A DNA stretch of 64,000 nt. Source: Streptomyces sp. MP131-18. Its GTDB lineage: Bacteria > Actinomycetota > Actinomycetes > Streptomycetales > Streptomycetaceae. This document shows positions 44,093 to 52,136 of the stretch, in pieces (positions within the stretch are counted from its first letter, which is position 1; each line of letters opens with the position of its first letter). The stretch spans positions 6,146,624 to 6,210,623 of the forward strand of contig NZ_LZNS01000001.1 in assembly GCF_001984575.1 (NCBI RefSeq). Reading direction: 5' to 3'. The notes under the pieces are model-generated. The model made no database searches. It saw only the letters and a list, made by a program, of their open reading frames with translations, and had not been told where the DNA came from. The position numbers and the translations under genes are program-made.

Positions 44093-44547
44093 ATGTCAGC
44101 CGTTGTCGTCGTCGGTGCGGGGATCGTCGCCGCCTCCCCGGCCACCCTGGCGCGGGTCACGGCACCGCCCGGCCTGGTCGGAACCATCGTGGCCCGCCCC
44201 GACTTCGAGGTCCGGGAAGTGCGGGACGGTGAGCTCCTGTTGGTCGTGCCGCACGTCGACGGTCCGGCGGCGCTCCGTGAACGGGCCGCGCACGACGCGT
44301 TCCAACGCCTGGGGACCGCCTTCCGCGGCAGCGACGAGTGCCGTCTGCTGGGCTACCGCAGCGGCGCACGCCCCATGCCCGCGCACGGGCCGCTCATCGG
44401 CTACGCGACACGCGATCGGTCCGTCTACGTCGCGGTGATGCACCCAGGCGTCACCTGGCGCCCACCGTCGGACGGCTCGTCGCCGACGAACTCGTGACCG
44501 GCGCACCGGCGCGCGAGCTTCGGGGCTGCCGGCCACGCGTGCACTGA
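44093..44547 (+). pseudogene. FAD-dependent oxidoreductase (DadA-like), internally deleted and frameshifted
   Basis: The first residues, MSAVVVVGAGIV, are the dinucleotide-binding start of a DadA-type flavoprotein. The reading then jumps to the C-terminal half (GTIVARPDFEVREVRDGELL; RLLGYRSGARPMPAHGP; DRSVYVAVMHPGVT), so about 200 residues are missing. At about 44450 a one-base loss shifts the frame: the expected LAPTVGRLVADELVTG continues in another frame to the TGA at 44545. Intact family members are about 370-400 aa. Two independent lesions make a dead gene very likely. Confidence 0.8.
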
Positions 44548-44983
44548 GAGATCGTCCGGGGGAGGAAACCCATCCCCGCCGATTTCCTCGGGCCCGACGG
44601 CACATGGCCGAAGCCGGAGAACGACGGCGGACAGGCGGCCGTTGCCGAGGAGGCCGGGCCGCCGTGCCCGCTCCAGGAATTGACACCTGGTCGGCAGACC
44701 GTGTCCGCCCGCGGGATCCTCAGCGCGCGGCTCCGCGAGGGGCGCCAAGCGTGAGGAGACGGCGCGGCGGAGGCTGTTCACGCTCTGGTGGCCGAAAGTC
44801 ACGGGGCGGAAGCTATGGGTGATGGAGGGGTGATGGTCATCCGCTCCGAGTCCCACGAAGGAGATCTGGGTTGCGACTCATGCCCCGAGCACCGCTCGCC
44901 CACCGGGCCATGTGCCCTGCTCCGTCCGCGGCTGTTCCCGCGGACTCCGCCGCGGTCCGCCGTGCCGACCTCGTCTTCGTCTC
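44548..44983. other. Intergenic region after the broken oxidoreductase
   Basis: About 435 bases. One frame from 44548 stays open to about 44757 and ends LTPGRQTVSARGILSARLRE, but has no start codon or ribosome site, so I do not call it. TTGACA near 44676 could be a -35 element for the downstream gene, but no convincing -10 was found. Confidence 0.4.
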
Positions 44984-45907
44984 ATGAGCGCCCCCGGGGC
45001 CGTCGCCGTGCTCGGCACGGGGCGCATGGGCGGCGCCATGGCAGGGGCCTTCCTCGCTGCGGGGCACCGGACCGCGGTGTGGAACCGTTCTCCCGGCAGG
45101 ACGGGTCCCCTGGTCGCCGCGGGCGCCGCACCGGCCGAATCGCCGGCCGCGGCGGCGGCCACGGCGCCGCTGGTGGTCCTGTGCGTCACGGATGACCGGG
45201 CGGCCCGCGGCGTCCTCGCCGAGGCGGCCCCCGCCCTCGACGGCCGCACCGTGGTCAACGCCACCACGAGCACCCCGGACCAGGCCCGCGACGCCGCCGA
45301 GTGGGTCACGGCCAGGGGCGCTGCCTATCTTTCTGCGCCGGTGATGGCCGACTGCCGTGCCATGGGCCGGCCGGAGACCCACATCCTGTACGCGGGGCCG
45401 CGCGCCGCGTTCGACCGGCATGAAACGACGCTGCACGCCCTGGGGGGAGCCGCCCGCTACGTCGGCAGCGACCCGGGGCGCGCGCCGCTTTTCGAGCTGG
45501 CGATGACGGGCTTGTTCTTCGAGTTCTGGACCGGCTACCTGCACGTCCTGGCCTTGATGCGCCACGAGGGGGTGGCCGCCGGGGAGTTCGCACCCGTGGC
45601 GGAGCGCACCGCCGCCGAGATTCCGCGCCTGCTGCCGCTGATCGCCCACCAGATCGACACCGGCGACTACGACCCCGCCGCGTACGGAGGCGTCCGCGAC
45701 CAGGCGGAGCTGGTGGACCTGGTGATCGGCCTGCGGCGCACCCGCGGCATCGACACCACGCGGCTGGATCATCTGCGGGCGTTGATGGCGCGGGGGATCG
45801 CCGAGGGCAACGGCGAGCGGGGCATGTCCAGCCTGATCGAAACCGTTGAAACCGTTGAAACCGTCGAAAAACCGCGGGCCGCCGCGTCCGGCGACCGGAC
45901 CTCGTAG
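44984..45907 (+). CDS. NAD(P)-dependent beta-hydroxyacid dehydrogenase/imine reductase family protein
   Basis: A 307-aa oxidoreductase. The N-terminal NADPH-binding motif is VAVLGTGRMGGAMAGAFL with VWNRSPGR following, which suits NADP preference and resembles imine reductases more than 3-hydroxyisobutyrate dehydrogenases. The C-terminal helical half (PLFELAMTGLFFEFWTGYLH) fits an IRED-type dimerisation domain. The ATG at 44984 lacks a good ribosome site. The extreme C-terminus has three Glu-Thr-Val copies from a 9-base tandem repeat at about 45838-45866. In this setting it could act on a secondary metabolite imine, but no partner genes are intact. Confidence 0.75.
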   Translation: MSAPGAVAVLGTGRMGGAMAGAFLAAGHRTAVWNRSPGRTGPLVAAGAAPAESPAAAAATAPLVVLCVTDDRAARGVLAEAAPALDGRTVVNATTSTPDQARDAAEWVTARGAAYLSAPVMADCRAMGRPETHILYAGPRAAFDRHETTLHALGGAARYVGSDPGRAPLFELAMTGLFFEFWTGYLHVLALMRHEGVAAGEFAPVAERTAAEIPRLLPLIAHQIDTGDYDPAAYGGVRDQAELVDLVIGLRRTRGIDTTRLDHLRALMARGIAEGNGERGMSSLIETVETVETVEKPRAAASGDRTS

Positions 45908-46052
45908 GAGCGCCGAGGGGCATCACCGTTCGGCCCCAGGGGCGCTCCGCCCCGGAAGGCCGGACGCCCCTCTCCGGGCCTCGGGTCCGGCCCGAGGCGG
46001 TAATCACCTGCCCGACCACGCGGGATCAACCGACAGGTGGGCCGCCCCGCGG

Positions 46053-46478
46053 TCAGTGCAGGTGGTTGACGAGGAGAGCGGCGAGGAGCTCGCCGTCTTC
46101 GCTCCTGGCCTCGGAACCGCACACGCTGACGTCATCCGCCACCGGGAACGCCAGCACATTGGCGCCGGTCTCCGGATCGGCGATCTCGTCGGCCCAGTTG
46201 TCTTTTCCGGAACGCGCCCGGTCGGACGTCAGCGCCTTCCTCGCCCTGGCTATCGGTTCGCTCTCCGGGTCCTCCCGCGTCACGCGACTCGCGCGCCCAC
46301 TCATCAAACAGGCGTAGCCCCCGAGTTCCTGCGAGACGCTCCCGTAGCCCCAGTTCCAGCTCGGCGCGGTCAGACGTTCGGGCTCTGCCGGCGGGATGAA
46401 GAGCGTGTTCACGAAATACCGCTCCGGCTCGTGTCGATGACCGCCGGACGAGGTGCCGGTGTCCACGACGGAGCTCAT
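46053..46478 (-). CDS. Hypothetical protein, no family recognised
   Basis: A 141-aa soluble, acidic protein beginning MSSVVDTGTSSGGHRHEPER. It contains ADEIADPETGANVLAFPVA and ends ELLAALLVNHLH. There is no signal peptide or membrane helix. I do not recognise it. It stands alone between a putative imine reductase and the remnant of a hydrolase, within the accessory stretch, and its lower GC fits the surroundings. The intact start and stop make it a reasonable gene. Confidence 0.55.
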   Translation of the reverse strand: MSSVVDTGTSSGGHRHEPERYFVNTLFIPPAEPERLTAPSWNWGYGSVSQELGGYACLMSGRASRVTREDPESEPIARARKALTSDRARSGKDNWADEIADPETGANVLAFPVADDVSVCGSEARSEDGELLAALLVNHLH

Positions 46479-46625
46479 CCGACGGTGTCGCGCGGCGGAC
46501 CCTTCCTGAAGGGGCAGGGTGACCTTCGTGAGTTCGTCAGGCGGTCAGGCGTTCCGGCCTGCTCGGGCCGTCGCCGGCGGATGAGTGCGCGGCCGAGAAC
46601 GGCCGTCCGCTGCGGGCCGGAACCG

Positions 46626-46766
46626 TCACAGGCCAAGCAGCAGGTCCAGGACCGCGGCGGGCCGGGACAGGAAAGGGTGGTGGCCGGCGTCGAGTTCGAC
46701 GACGCGGCCGGCCCGGCGGGCGAACTCGCGCTGTAGCCGCGGCGGCGTGCCCCGGTCCTTCTCCGA
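46626..46766 (-). pseudogene. 3' remnant of an alpha/beta hydrolase
   Basis: The last 43 codons before a TGA at 46626 read DRGTPPRLQREFARRAGRVV then ELDAGHHPFLSRPAAVLDLL, which is the C-terminal end of salicylate-esterase-like alpha/beta hydrolases, including the catalytic His in AGHHPFLS. Upstream in this frame the sequence stops resembling the family, and the nucleophile-elbow half is absent. A deletion fused to the amylase promoter region would explain it. Confidence 0.6.
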
Positions 46767-46879
46767 CGGGCGGCTCCGGCCCCGGGCCGTCATCGCGGGG
46801 GGTGCATCCCCCGACCGGCCGGGCGCGTGGGGCCGCTGGGCCCTCGGTCGGCCGGGGGCTGCTGGAAAGGTAGCAGCGC

Positions 46880-46896
46880 GCAACTTCTTGCGAAAG
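46880..46896. promoter_or_regulatory. Upstream MalR-like element of the amylase promoter
   Basis: GCAACTTCTTGCGAAAG is nearly the same as the element at 46980 (GCAACTTCTTGCAGAAAG). It lies about 100 bases upstream of the copy at the predicted transcription start, so the two might be bridged by one repressor tetramer; this is inference. Confidence 0.5.
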
Positions 46897-46943
46897 GGAT
46901 TGCGGGCAGGCGACGCGAACATTTCCTCATCGTGTCGCGTCCC

Positions 46944-46972
46944 TTGACCGTTCAACGGGCCGCCTCTACGTT
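46944..46972 (+). promoter_or_regulatory. Amylase promoter, -35 TTGACC and -10 TACGTT
   Basis: TTGACC (46944-46949) and TACGTT (46967-46972) are separated by exactly 17 bases, a good vegetative-type promoter. Initiation would fall near 46979, just at the CTTGCAG-containing element, as expected for a repressor that blocks the start site. Confidence 0.6.
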
Positions 46973-46979
46973 CTTCCGT

Positions 46980-46997
46980 GCAACTTCTTGCAGAAAG
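46980..46997. promoter_or_regulatory. MalR-type operator at the amylase transcription start
   Basis: GCAACTTCTTGCAGAAAG contains the exact CTTGCAG heptamer (46987-46993) also found in the malE operator at 33763. ACTT and AAGT flank it as an imperfect palindrome. Streptomyces amylase promoters are known to carry CTTGCAG repeats bound by MalR/Reg1. Confidence 0.65.
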
Positions 46998-47076
46998 TGC
47001 CGGTTCGACTCCCGTCGGCCGCGCGGGCACGGCGCGTTGCCTCCCACGGCCGCACCCCACCTCTCCAGGAGGTCTC

Positions 47077-48906
47077 GTGTCCGTTCGTCACCAGAGACGA
47101 CCCCGCCCACGGCGGCCGGTCGCAGGGCTCCGGCGCCTCGGCCGCGCCGCGCTCGCCGGCCTGCTCGTCGTACCCGCCGCCGTGGTCTCGCTGACCGCCA
47201 CCGCCCCCGCCGGCCAGGCCACGCCGGCCCAGACCGCACCGAGCGAAGCCGGGCCGACCGAGGCAGCGGCACCCCCCGAGGCCGCCGCACCCCCCGGGGC
47301 CAAGGACGTGACCGCCGTCCTCTTCAACTGGAACTTCGACTCCATCGCCCGTGAGTGCACGCAGCGGCTCGGGCCGGCCGGGTACGGATACGTGCAGGTC
47401 TCCCCGCCCCAGGAGCAGATCCAGGGCAACCAGTGGTGGACCAACTACCAGCCGGTCAGCTACCAGATCAACAGCCGCCTGGGCAACCGCGCCCAGTTCG
47501 AGAACATGGTCTCCACCTGCCGGAACGCGGGCGTCGGCGTCGTTGTCGACGCGGTCATCAACCACATGACGGCCGGCTCCGGCACCGGCACCGGCGGCTC
47601 GTCCTACACCAAGTACGACTACCCGGCCGCGCCGTACAGCGACTGGGACTTCCACTCCTGCCGCCGCGACATCGGCAACAACTACGGCGACCGCTACAAC
47701 GTGCAGAACTGCGAACTGGTCGGCCTCGCCGACCTCGACACCGGCAAGGACTACGTCCGCGGGCGCATCGCCGACTACCTCAACGACCTGCTGTCCCTCG
47801 GTGTGGCCGGCTTCCGCATCGACGCCGTCAAGCACATCCCGGCCACCGACCTGGCCAACATCCGCTCCCGCCTGTCAGAGCCGGGCGTCTACTGGAAGCA
47901 GGAGGCGATCTTCGGCGCGGGCGAGGCGATCAGTCCCGACGAGTACCGGGCGACCGGCGACGTCCAGGAGTTCCGCTACGGCCGTGACCTCAAGCGGGTC
48001 TTCGAGAACGAAAGCCTCGCCTACCTGGAGAACTACGGCGAGGGCTGGGGCTACATGCCCAGCAACGGCACCGCCGTATTCGTCGACAACCACGACACCG
48101 AACGCAACGGCTCCACCCTCAACTACAACAGCGGCGCCAACTACACCCTGGCCAACGTCTTCATGCTGGCCTGGCCCTACGGCGCGCCCGACGTCCACTC
48201 CGGCTACGAGTTCAGCAATCACGACGCGGGCCCGCCCAACAACGGAAACGTGAACGCCTGCTGGCAGGACGGCTGGAAGTGCCAGCACGCCTGGCCCGAG
48301 ATCGAGTCCATGGTCGAGTTCCGCAACGTCAGCCGCGGCCAGGCCGTCACCAACTGGTGGGACAACGGGAACGACGCCATCGCCTTCGGCCGCGGCAGCC
48401 AGGCGTACGTCGCCATCAACCACGAATCCGGCTCCCTGACCCACACCTTCCAGACCTCGCTCGCCGCCGGCACCTACTGCGACGTACAGAGCGGCCGGTC
48501 CCTCACGGTCGACGGCTCCGGCCGGTTCACCGCAACCCTCGGCAGCAACACCGCCGTTGCCCTCCACACCGGCGCCCGCACCTGCGACGGCGACCCCGGC
48601 CCCGCACCGACGGCCGGCGCCTCGTTCAGCGTCGACGCGCGGACGCAGTGGGGCGAGAGCATCCACCTGGTCGGCAGCCTCCCGCAGCTCGGCGGCTGGG
48701 ACCCGGAGCAGGCCGTCCGGCTCGACGCCGGCGCCTACCCGCGGTGGCGCACCGAAGTGGCACTGCCCGCGGGCACCACGTTCGAGTACAAGTACGTCCG
48801 CCGGTGGGAGAGCTCCGCCGGCGTCACCTGGGAAAGCGGCGGCAACAGGACCGCCACCGTGCCGCAGAGCGGCCGCGCCGTACTGAACGACGTCTGGCGC
48901 ACCTGA
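47077..48906 (+). CDS. aml: Secreted alpha-amylase with C-terminal CBM20 starch-binding domain
   Basis: A 609-aa extracellular enzyme that cleaves alpha-1,4 bonds in starch. An Arg-rich signal peptide (about 1-47) precedes an Ala/Pro linker and a GH13 domain from about residue 76. Catalytic residues are D249 in VAGFRIDAVKHIP, E276 in YWKQEAIFG and D340 in FVDNHDTER; the calcium-site region is VVVDAVINHMT. The last 105 residues are a CBM20 module (WGESIHLVGSLPQLGGWDPE; TFEYKYVRR). The GTG at 47077 lies five bases past AGGAGG. Its products would feed the MalEFG importer, and its promoter carries MalR-type motifs. Confidence 0.95.
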   Translation: MSVRHQRRPRPRRPVAGLRRLGRAALAGLLVVPAAVVSLTATAPAGQATPAQTAPSEAGPTEAAAPPEAAAPPGAKDVTAVLFNWNFDSIARECTQRLGPAGYGYVQVSPPQEQIQGNQWWTNYQPVSYQINSRLGNRAQFENMVSTCRNAGVGVVVDAVINHMTAGSGTGTGGSSYTKYDYPAAPYSDWDFHSCRRDIGNNYGDRYNVQNCELVGLADLDTGKDYVRGRIADYLNDLLSLGVAGFRIDAVKHIPATDLANIRSRLSEPGVYWKQEAIFGAGEAISPDEYRATGDVQEFRYGRDLKRVFENESLAYLENYGEGWGYMPSNGTAVFVDNHDTERNGSTLNYNSGANYTLANVFMLAWPYGAPDVHSGYEFSNHDAGPPNNGNVNACWQDGWKCQHAWPEIESMVEFRNVSRGQAVTNWWDNGNDAIAFGRGSQAYVAINHESGSLTHTFQTSLAAGTYCDVQSGRSLTVDGSGRFTATLGSNTAVALHTGARTCDGDPGPAPTAGASFSVDARTQWGESIHLVGSLPQLGGWDPEQAVRLDAGAYPRWRTEVALPAGTTFEYKYVRRWESSAGVTWESGGNRTATVPQSGRAVLNDVWRT

Positions 48907-48927
48907 CGTTCAGGTGCCGCACGCCCC

Positions 48928-48969
48928 GCGGCCGGTGACCGCCGTCAGCCCCCGTCGGTCACCGGCCGC
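48928..48969. terminator. Hairpin terminator after the amylase gene
   Basis: A 13-base-pair perfect stem (48928-48940 with 48957-48969) with a 16-base loop follows the amylase stop. The right arm lies in the last codons of the convergent lipoprotein gene, so it may serve both. Confidence 0.55.
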
Positions 48970-49586
48970 AGCCAGCCCTCGGGAACGACGGTGCCCTCGC
49001 CGAAGTCCTCGGCCAGGGACTGTCTCAACTCGGGCGTGTCCGCCACCACATCGGCCCGGACCACCCGGCTCTCCTCGTCGACGTGCGCCGACAGGACATC
49101 GTCGGGGTACTCCGCCATCAGCGATTGCTGTACCTCGGCCAGCTCCTCGGGGCTGCGGTCGGCCGGCGGCACCTCCGGCTCCTCCGGCGCGGGCGCCACC
49201 CCGTCCGGCGCCTCGGTCTCCGGCGGCTCCGTCAGCGTGAACCGTTCGCCGTCCCACGTACCGGTCACCACGTAGTGCCCCCACGTGGTGTCCGCGGCGG
49301 ACTCCGACTCCACCGCGTTCCAGTCCCAGCCCTCGACCGGGAGGCCGGTACCGCACTGCGGCGGCATCGACTCCATCAGCCCCGAGCAGAGCATCGGTTC
49401 GCCGTCCCCGGACTGGAGCACGGCACCGGACACCTGATACTGCGCCCCGTCCTGACCGCCCCCGTCCGCGGGCGGCTCAGGAGAGGAATCACCGGCCGGC
49501 GGCGCGCCGGAATCGGCGGACTCCTCCCCACAGGCACCGAGCAGCAGAACAACGGGCAGTATGCCCACAATAGTTCGCTTCCTCAT
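48945..49586 (-). CDS. Hypothetical lipoprotein
   Basis: A 213-aa protein with a clear lipoprotein signal: MRKRTIVGILPVVLLLGACG, lipidated Cys at residue 19. After an Asp/Pro-rich spacer the domain contains SGAVLQSGDGEPMLCSGLME and TWGHYVVTGTWDGERFTLTE, then a segment alternating Glu/Pro and a C-terminal helical part. The ATG at 49586 was chosen as it begins the signal peptide; longer readings add an Arg/Glu-rich non-conserved stretch. I know similar Streptomyces lipoproteins only as hypothetical. It is followed upstream by a sigma-like membrane protein on the same strand, 78 bases away, possibly in one operon. Confidence 0.72.
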   Translation of the reverse strand: MRKRTIVGILPVVLLLGACGEESADSGAPPAGDSSPEPPADGGGQDGAQYQVSGAVLQSGDGEPMLCSGLMESMPPQCGTGLPVEGWDWNAVESESAADTTWGHYVVTGTWDGERFTLTEPPETEAPDGVAPAPEEPEVPPADRSPEELAEVQQSLMAEYPDDVLSAHVDEESRVVRADVVADTPELRQSLAEDFGEGTVVPEGWLRPVTDGG

Positions 49587-49664
49587 GGTGATGTGACGCG
49601 GCCCGGCGCCCCCGGGTTCCCGTTCGCGTTCCCGTTCGCGCACAGCGCCGCGCCGCACCGCACC

Positions 49665-51632
49665 TCAGCTCAGCATCGACAGCTCGCCGCCGTCCGCGAG
49701 CTCCGCCTTCAGCTCGGCCTGCGCGCCCTCCTCGGCCGGCAACGCCACCGTCCTGCCCTCCGCGCGCCCCTTCACGCCGCCCTCCGCCACGATCGCCGAC
49801 ACCTGCTCGCTGCCCGCCGCCACCAGGTACCAGGCTTCCTCGGGGGACTGCCACAGCACACCGCTGAGCACCCGCGTCTCGCGCGGCCCGCACGCCGGAT
49901 TGTCCTCCGCGCTCGCCGTCACCGACGCCGGCTCACCCGGCCGCCGTTCCGGCGCGACGAACTGCGCGAGCGACCTGCTGCCCGCCCCGCGCCACGTCTC
50001 GGCCCTCGTGCACACCCACTGCGCGGCGCCCCCGCCGTCCGGCAGCCGCTGCTCGGCGAACTGCCAGGCGTTCACCGCCCGCACCCCGTTCCCGTTCGCG
50101 GTCGACAGATTGCAGGCGAGCCGCGCCCACCGCTGCCGCGCCTCCGCGTCCGCCGCGACCTGCCGCCCCTCGCCCGGCGCACCGTGCGTGAGCAGCGCCG
50201 GCGCCAGCTCCCCCAGATCGGCCAGCATGAACGGCACATCCGCGCCCTGCGCCGTGATCTCCAGCACCGGCACCTCCGTGCACGGCGCCTCGCCCCCGCT
50301 CGCCGCGGCCCCCGCCACCGGGGTCCGCACCGCATCCGTCATCCCGTGCTCGTCCACGTCGACCGGGGCCGTCCCGCCGCCGCCGGCCGCCAGATCGCGC
50401 AGCTCCGTCTTCGTCACCCACGGGGCCGTCAGGTAACGGGTGTTGCCGTCGCTGCGGCCGACCACCACCGCGGACGCCCCGAGCAGATCCGCCCCGTCCA
50501 CCCGCGCGAAATCCAGTGCCGCACCGCCCGACCCGGCCCCCACCGGCTCCGCGTACCGCACCAGCCGCAGCCCGTCGTACAGCAGCACCACCGACGCCCC
50601 GCCGGCCTCCCCCGCGAACAGCAACTGCGCGGGGCCCGGCGCCGGCCCGGTCTGCGTCCCGGGCGTCGCGGACACCGAGACACCGTCGCCTGGCCGCGCC
50701 CATACCGCGAGCGCGCGGCGCAGCAGCCCCGTGTCCTCCAGCGCGGAACCGCGCGCCGGCCACACCGAGAAATCGCTGCGCGAGGCGCGCTGCCACACGT
50801 CCTCCGGAATGCGCCGCAAACCCTGCGGGTCGAGCGCCGCCTCGGCCGCGGCGTTCTCGCTGTACGGCGGCGCCGCGGCCCCGTCAGGGCCCCAGCCGCC
50901 CGGCAGGAACGCCACCGTGCCCGCGGCCACCGCCAGCGCGATCCCGCCGAACAGGGCCGTGCGCGCGTGACGGCGGCGGCGCAGCAGATCCGTAGGCCGC
51001 GCCTGGAGCGCGCAGGGATCGGCCGGCTCGGCCGCGTCCGCAAGGCCCTCGGCCGCCGCCACCGCGGCCCCGGCCCGCTCCTCCGGAACGCCCGCGGCCC
51101 GCAGCAGCTCCGTGACCGCCGCCGCGCCGAGCCCGTCGAGGCGTCGCAGCGCGTACGCGGCGCGGGCCGCCGCGGGCAGCTCCGACAGCTCCTGCTCCAG
51201 CGCCAGCTCATCCGGCTCCCCGCCGCGCGGGAACAGCCGCAGCCCCACCACTTGCGGCAGCGCCCGCGGCACGCGCCGCAGCCACCCGGGGCGGCCCTGC
51301 TCAAGCGCCGCCCGCAGGACCCGCAGCCGCAGGAACGCGTATCCCGCATCCGCCTCGGCGCGCTGCGGCGGCACTCCGGCACCCCCCGCACGGGCCTCAC
51401 CGGCCTCACCGGCCTCACCGGACTCACCTCCCTCACCGGCCTTGCCGCGGGGGAGCGCCCGCTGCGCCACGGAATGCGCCGCGAGCACCCGCCGGTGCCG
51501 TCCGGAATCGGACGGCAGCACGAGATAGGCGAGCCGGACGAGCCGCGGGTAGTGCTCGACCAGCGCCGCCTCGGCCTGGCTCAGCCCCGGCGCGGGCCGC
51601 ACATGAGGAGAAGACACATCGGTGGGAGACAC
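49665..51632 (-). CDS. Membrane protein with sigma-factor-like N-terminus
   Basis: A 655-aa protein. The N-terminal 200 residues look like a degenerate sigma-70 region: AALVEHYPRLVRLAYLVLPS resembles region 2, and LPAAARAAYALRRLDGLGAA resembles region 4. One transmembrane helix follows (ALFGGIALAVAAGTVAFLPG), then about 400 extracytoplasmic residues with a repeated DGLRLVRYAEPV-like sensor character. A Gly-Glu-Ala repeat near residue 70 comes from a tandem GGCCTCACC array at about 51397-51430. A DNA-binding-like module fused to an outside domain suggests transmembrane signalling, but the sigma resemblance is weak and is my inference. It is divergent from cutA. Confidence 0.65.
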   Translation of the reverse strand: MSPTDVSSPHVRPAPGLSQAEAALVEHYPRLVRLAYLVLPSDSGRHRRVLAAHSVAQRALPRGKAGEGGESGEAGEAGEARAGGAGVPPQRAEADAGYAFLRLRVLRAALEQGRPGWLRRVPRALPQVVGLRLFPRGGEPDELALEQELSELPAAARAAYALRRLDGLGAAAVTELLRAAGVPEERAGAAVAAAEGLADAAEPADPCALQARPTDLLRRRRHARTALFGGIALAVAAGTVAFLPGGWGPDGAAAPPYSENAAAEAALDPQGLRRIPEDVWQRASRSDFSVWPARGSALEDTGLLRRALAVWARPGDGVSVSATPGTQTGPAPGPAQLLFAGEAGGASVVLLYDGLRLVRYAEPVGAGSGGAALDFARVDGADLLGASAVVVGRSDGNTRYLTAPWVTKTELRDLAAGGGGTAPVDVDEHGMTDAVRTPVAGAAASGGEAPCTEVPVLEITAQGADVPFMLADLGELAPALLTHGAPGEGRQVAADAEARQRWARLACNLSTANGNGVRAVNAWQFAEQRLPDGGGAAQWVCTRAETWRGAGSRSLAQFVAPERRPGEPASVTASAEDNPACGPRETRVLSGVLWQSPEEAWYLVAAGSEQVSAIVAEGGVKGRAEGRTVALPAEEGAQAELKAELADGGELSMLS

Positions 51633-51740
51633 ATCCGGCAGAACGAGCCTCCCCGGCCCCGGTTACGAACGCACACCGGTACGAGCCGGACACCCGGGCG
51701 GCGGTAGGGTCCTGGCGGCGCCCCGACGAAGGAGATGCAC

Positions 51741-52091
51741 ATGTCCGGCCCCCTGACCGTCCTCACCACCACCGGCAGCAGGCCCGCGGCGGAAGCCCTG
51801 GCCCGCTCGGCCGTGGCGGACCGCCTGGCCGCCTGCGCCCAGATCGAGGGCCCGGTCACCAGCGTCTACCGCTGGAACGGCGAGATCCAGACGGACGAGG
51901 AGTGGCGCGTCCTGTACAAGACCACGACCTCCCGTTACCCGGCCCTGGAATCCCACATCCGCGCCACCCACCCGTACGACACTCCGGAAATCATCGCCAC
52001 CGGGATCACCCACGGCAGCGCGGAGTACCTCAGGTGGCTGGCGGAGGAGACGACCCAGGCCCCGAACACGACCGGGGACGCCACGCCTTGA
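51741..52091 (+). CDS. cutA: Divalent-cation tolerance protein CutA
   Basis: A 116-aa CutA1-family trimeric protein. Conserved pieces are VLTTTGSRPAAEALARS, RLAACAQIEGPVTSVYRWNG, EWRVLYKTT and the family signature HPYDTPEIIA. The ATG at 51741 lies six bases beyond AAGGAG; the ATG at 51735 abuts the ribosome site and is less likely. The role in metal tolerance is historical and the biochemical function remains unclear. Confidence 0.93.
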   Translation: MSGPLTVLTTTGSRPAAEALARSAVADRLAACAQIEGPVTSVYRWNGEIQTDEEWRVLYKTTTSRYPALESHIRATHPYDTPEIIATGITHGSAEYLRWLAEETTQAPNTTGDATP

Positions 52092-52136
52092 GGGCAGGGC
52101 GGGCTCCGGCCGGGAAGGTCCCGGCCGTAGGGCCCG

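Noticed and set aside
44548..44757. Open frame ending LTPGRQTVSARGILSARLRE
   Set aside because: It reads like protein, but there is no start codon after the preceding stop and no ribosome site; it may be another remnant but cannot be identified.
46994..47030. GGTTCGACTCC-like stretch resembling a tRNA T-arm or att site
   Set aside because: The flanking bases do not form a T-stem of five pairs, and no acceptor, anticodon or CCA end can be folded. Taken as chance in the amylase leader.
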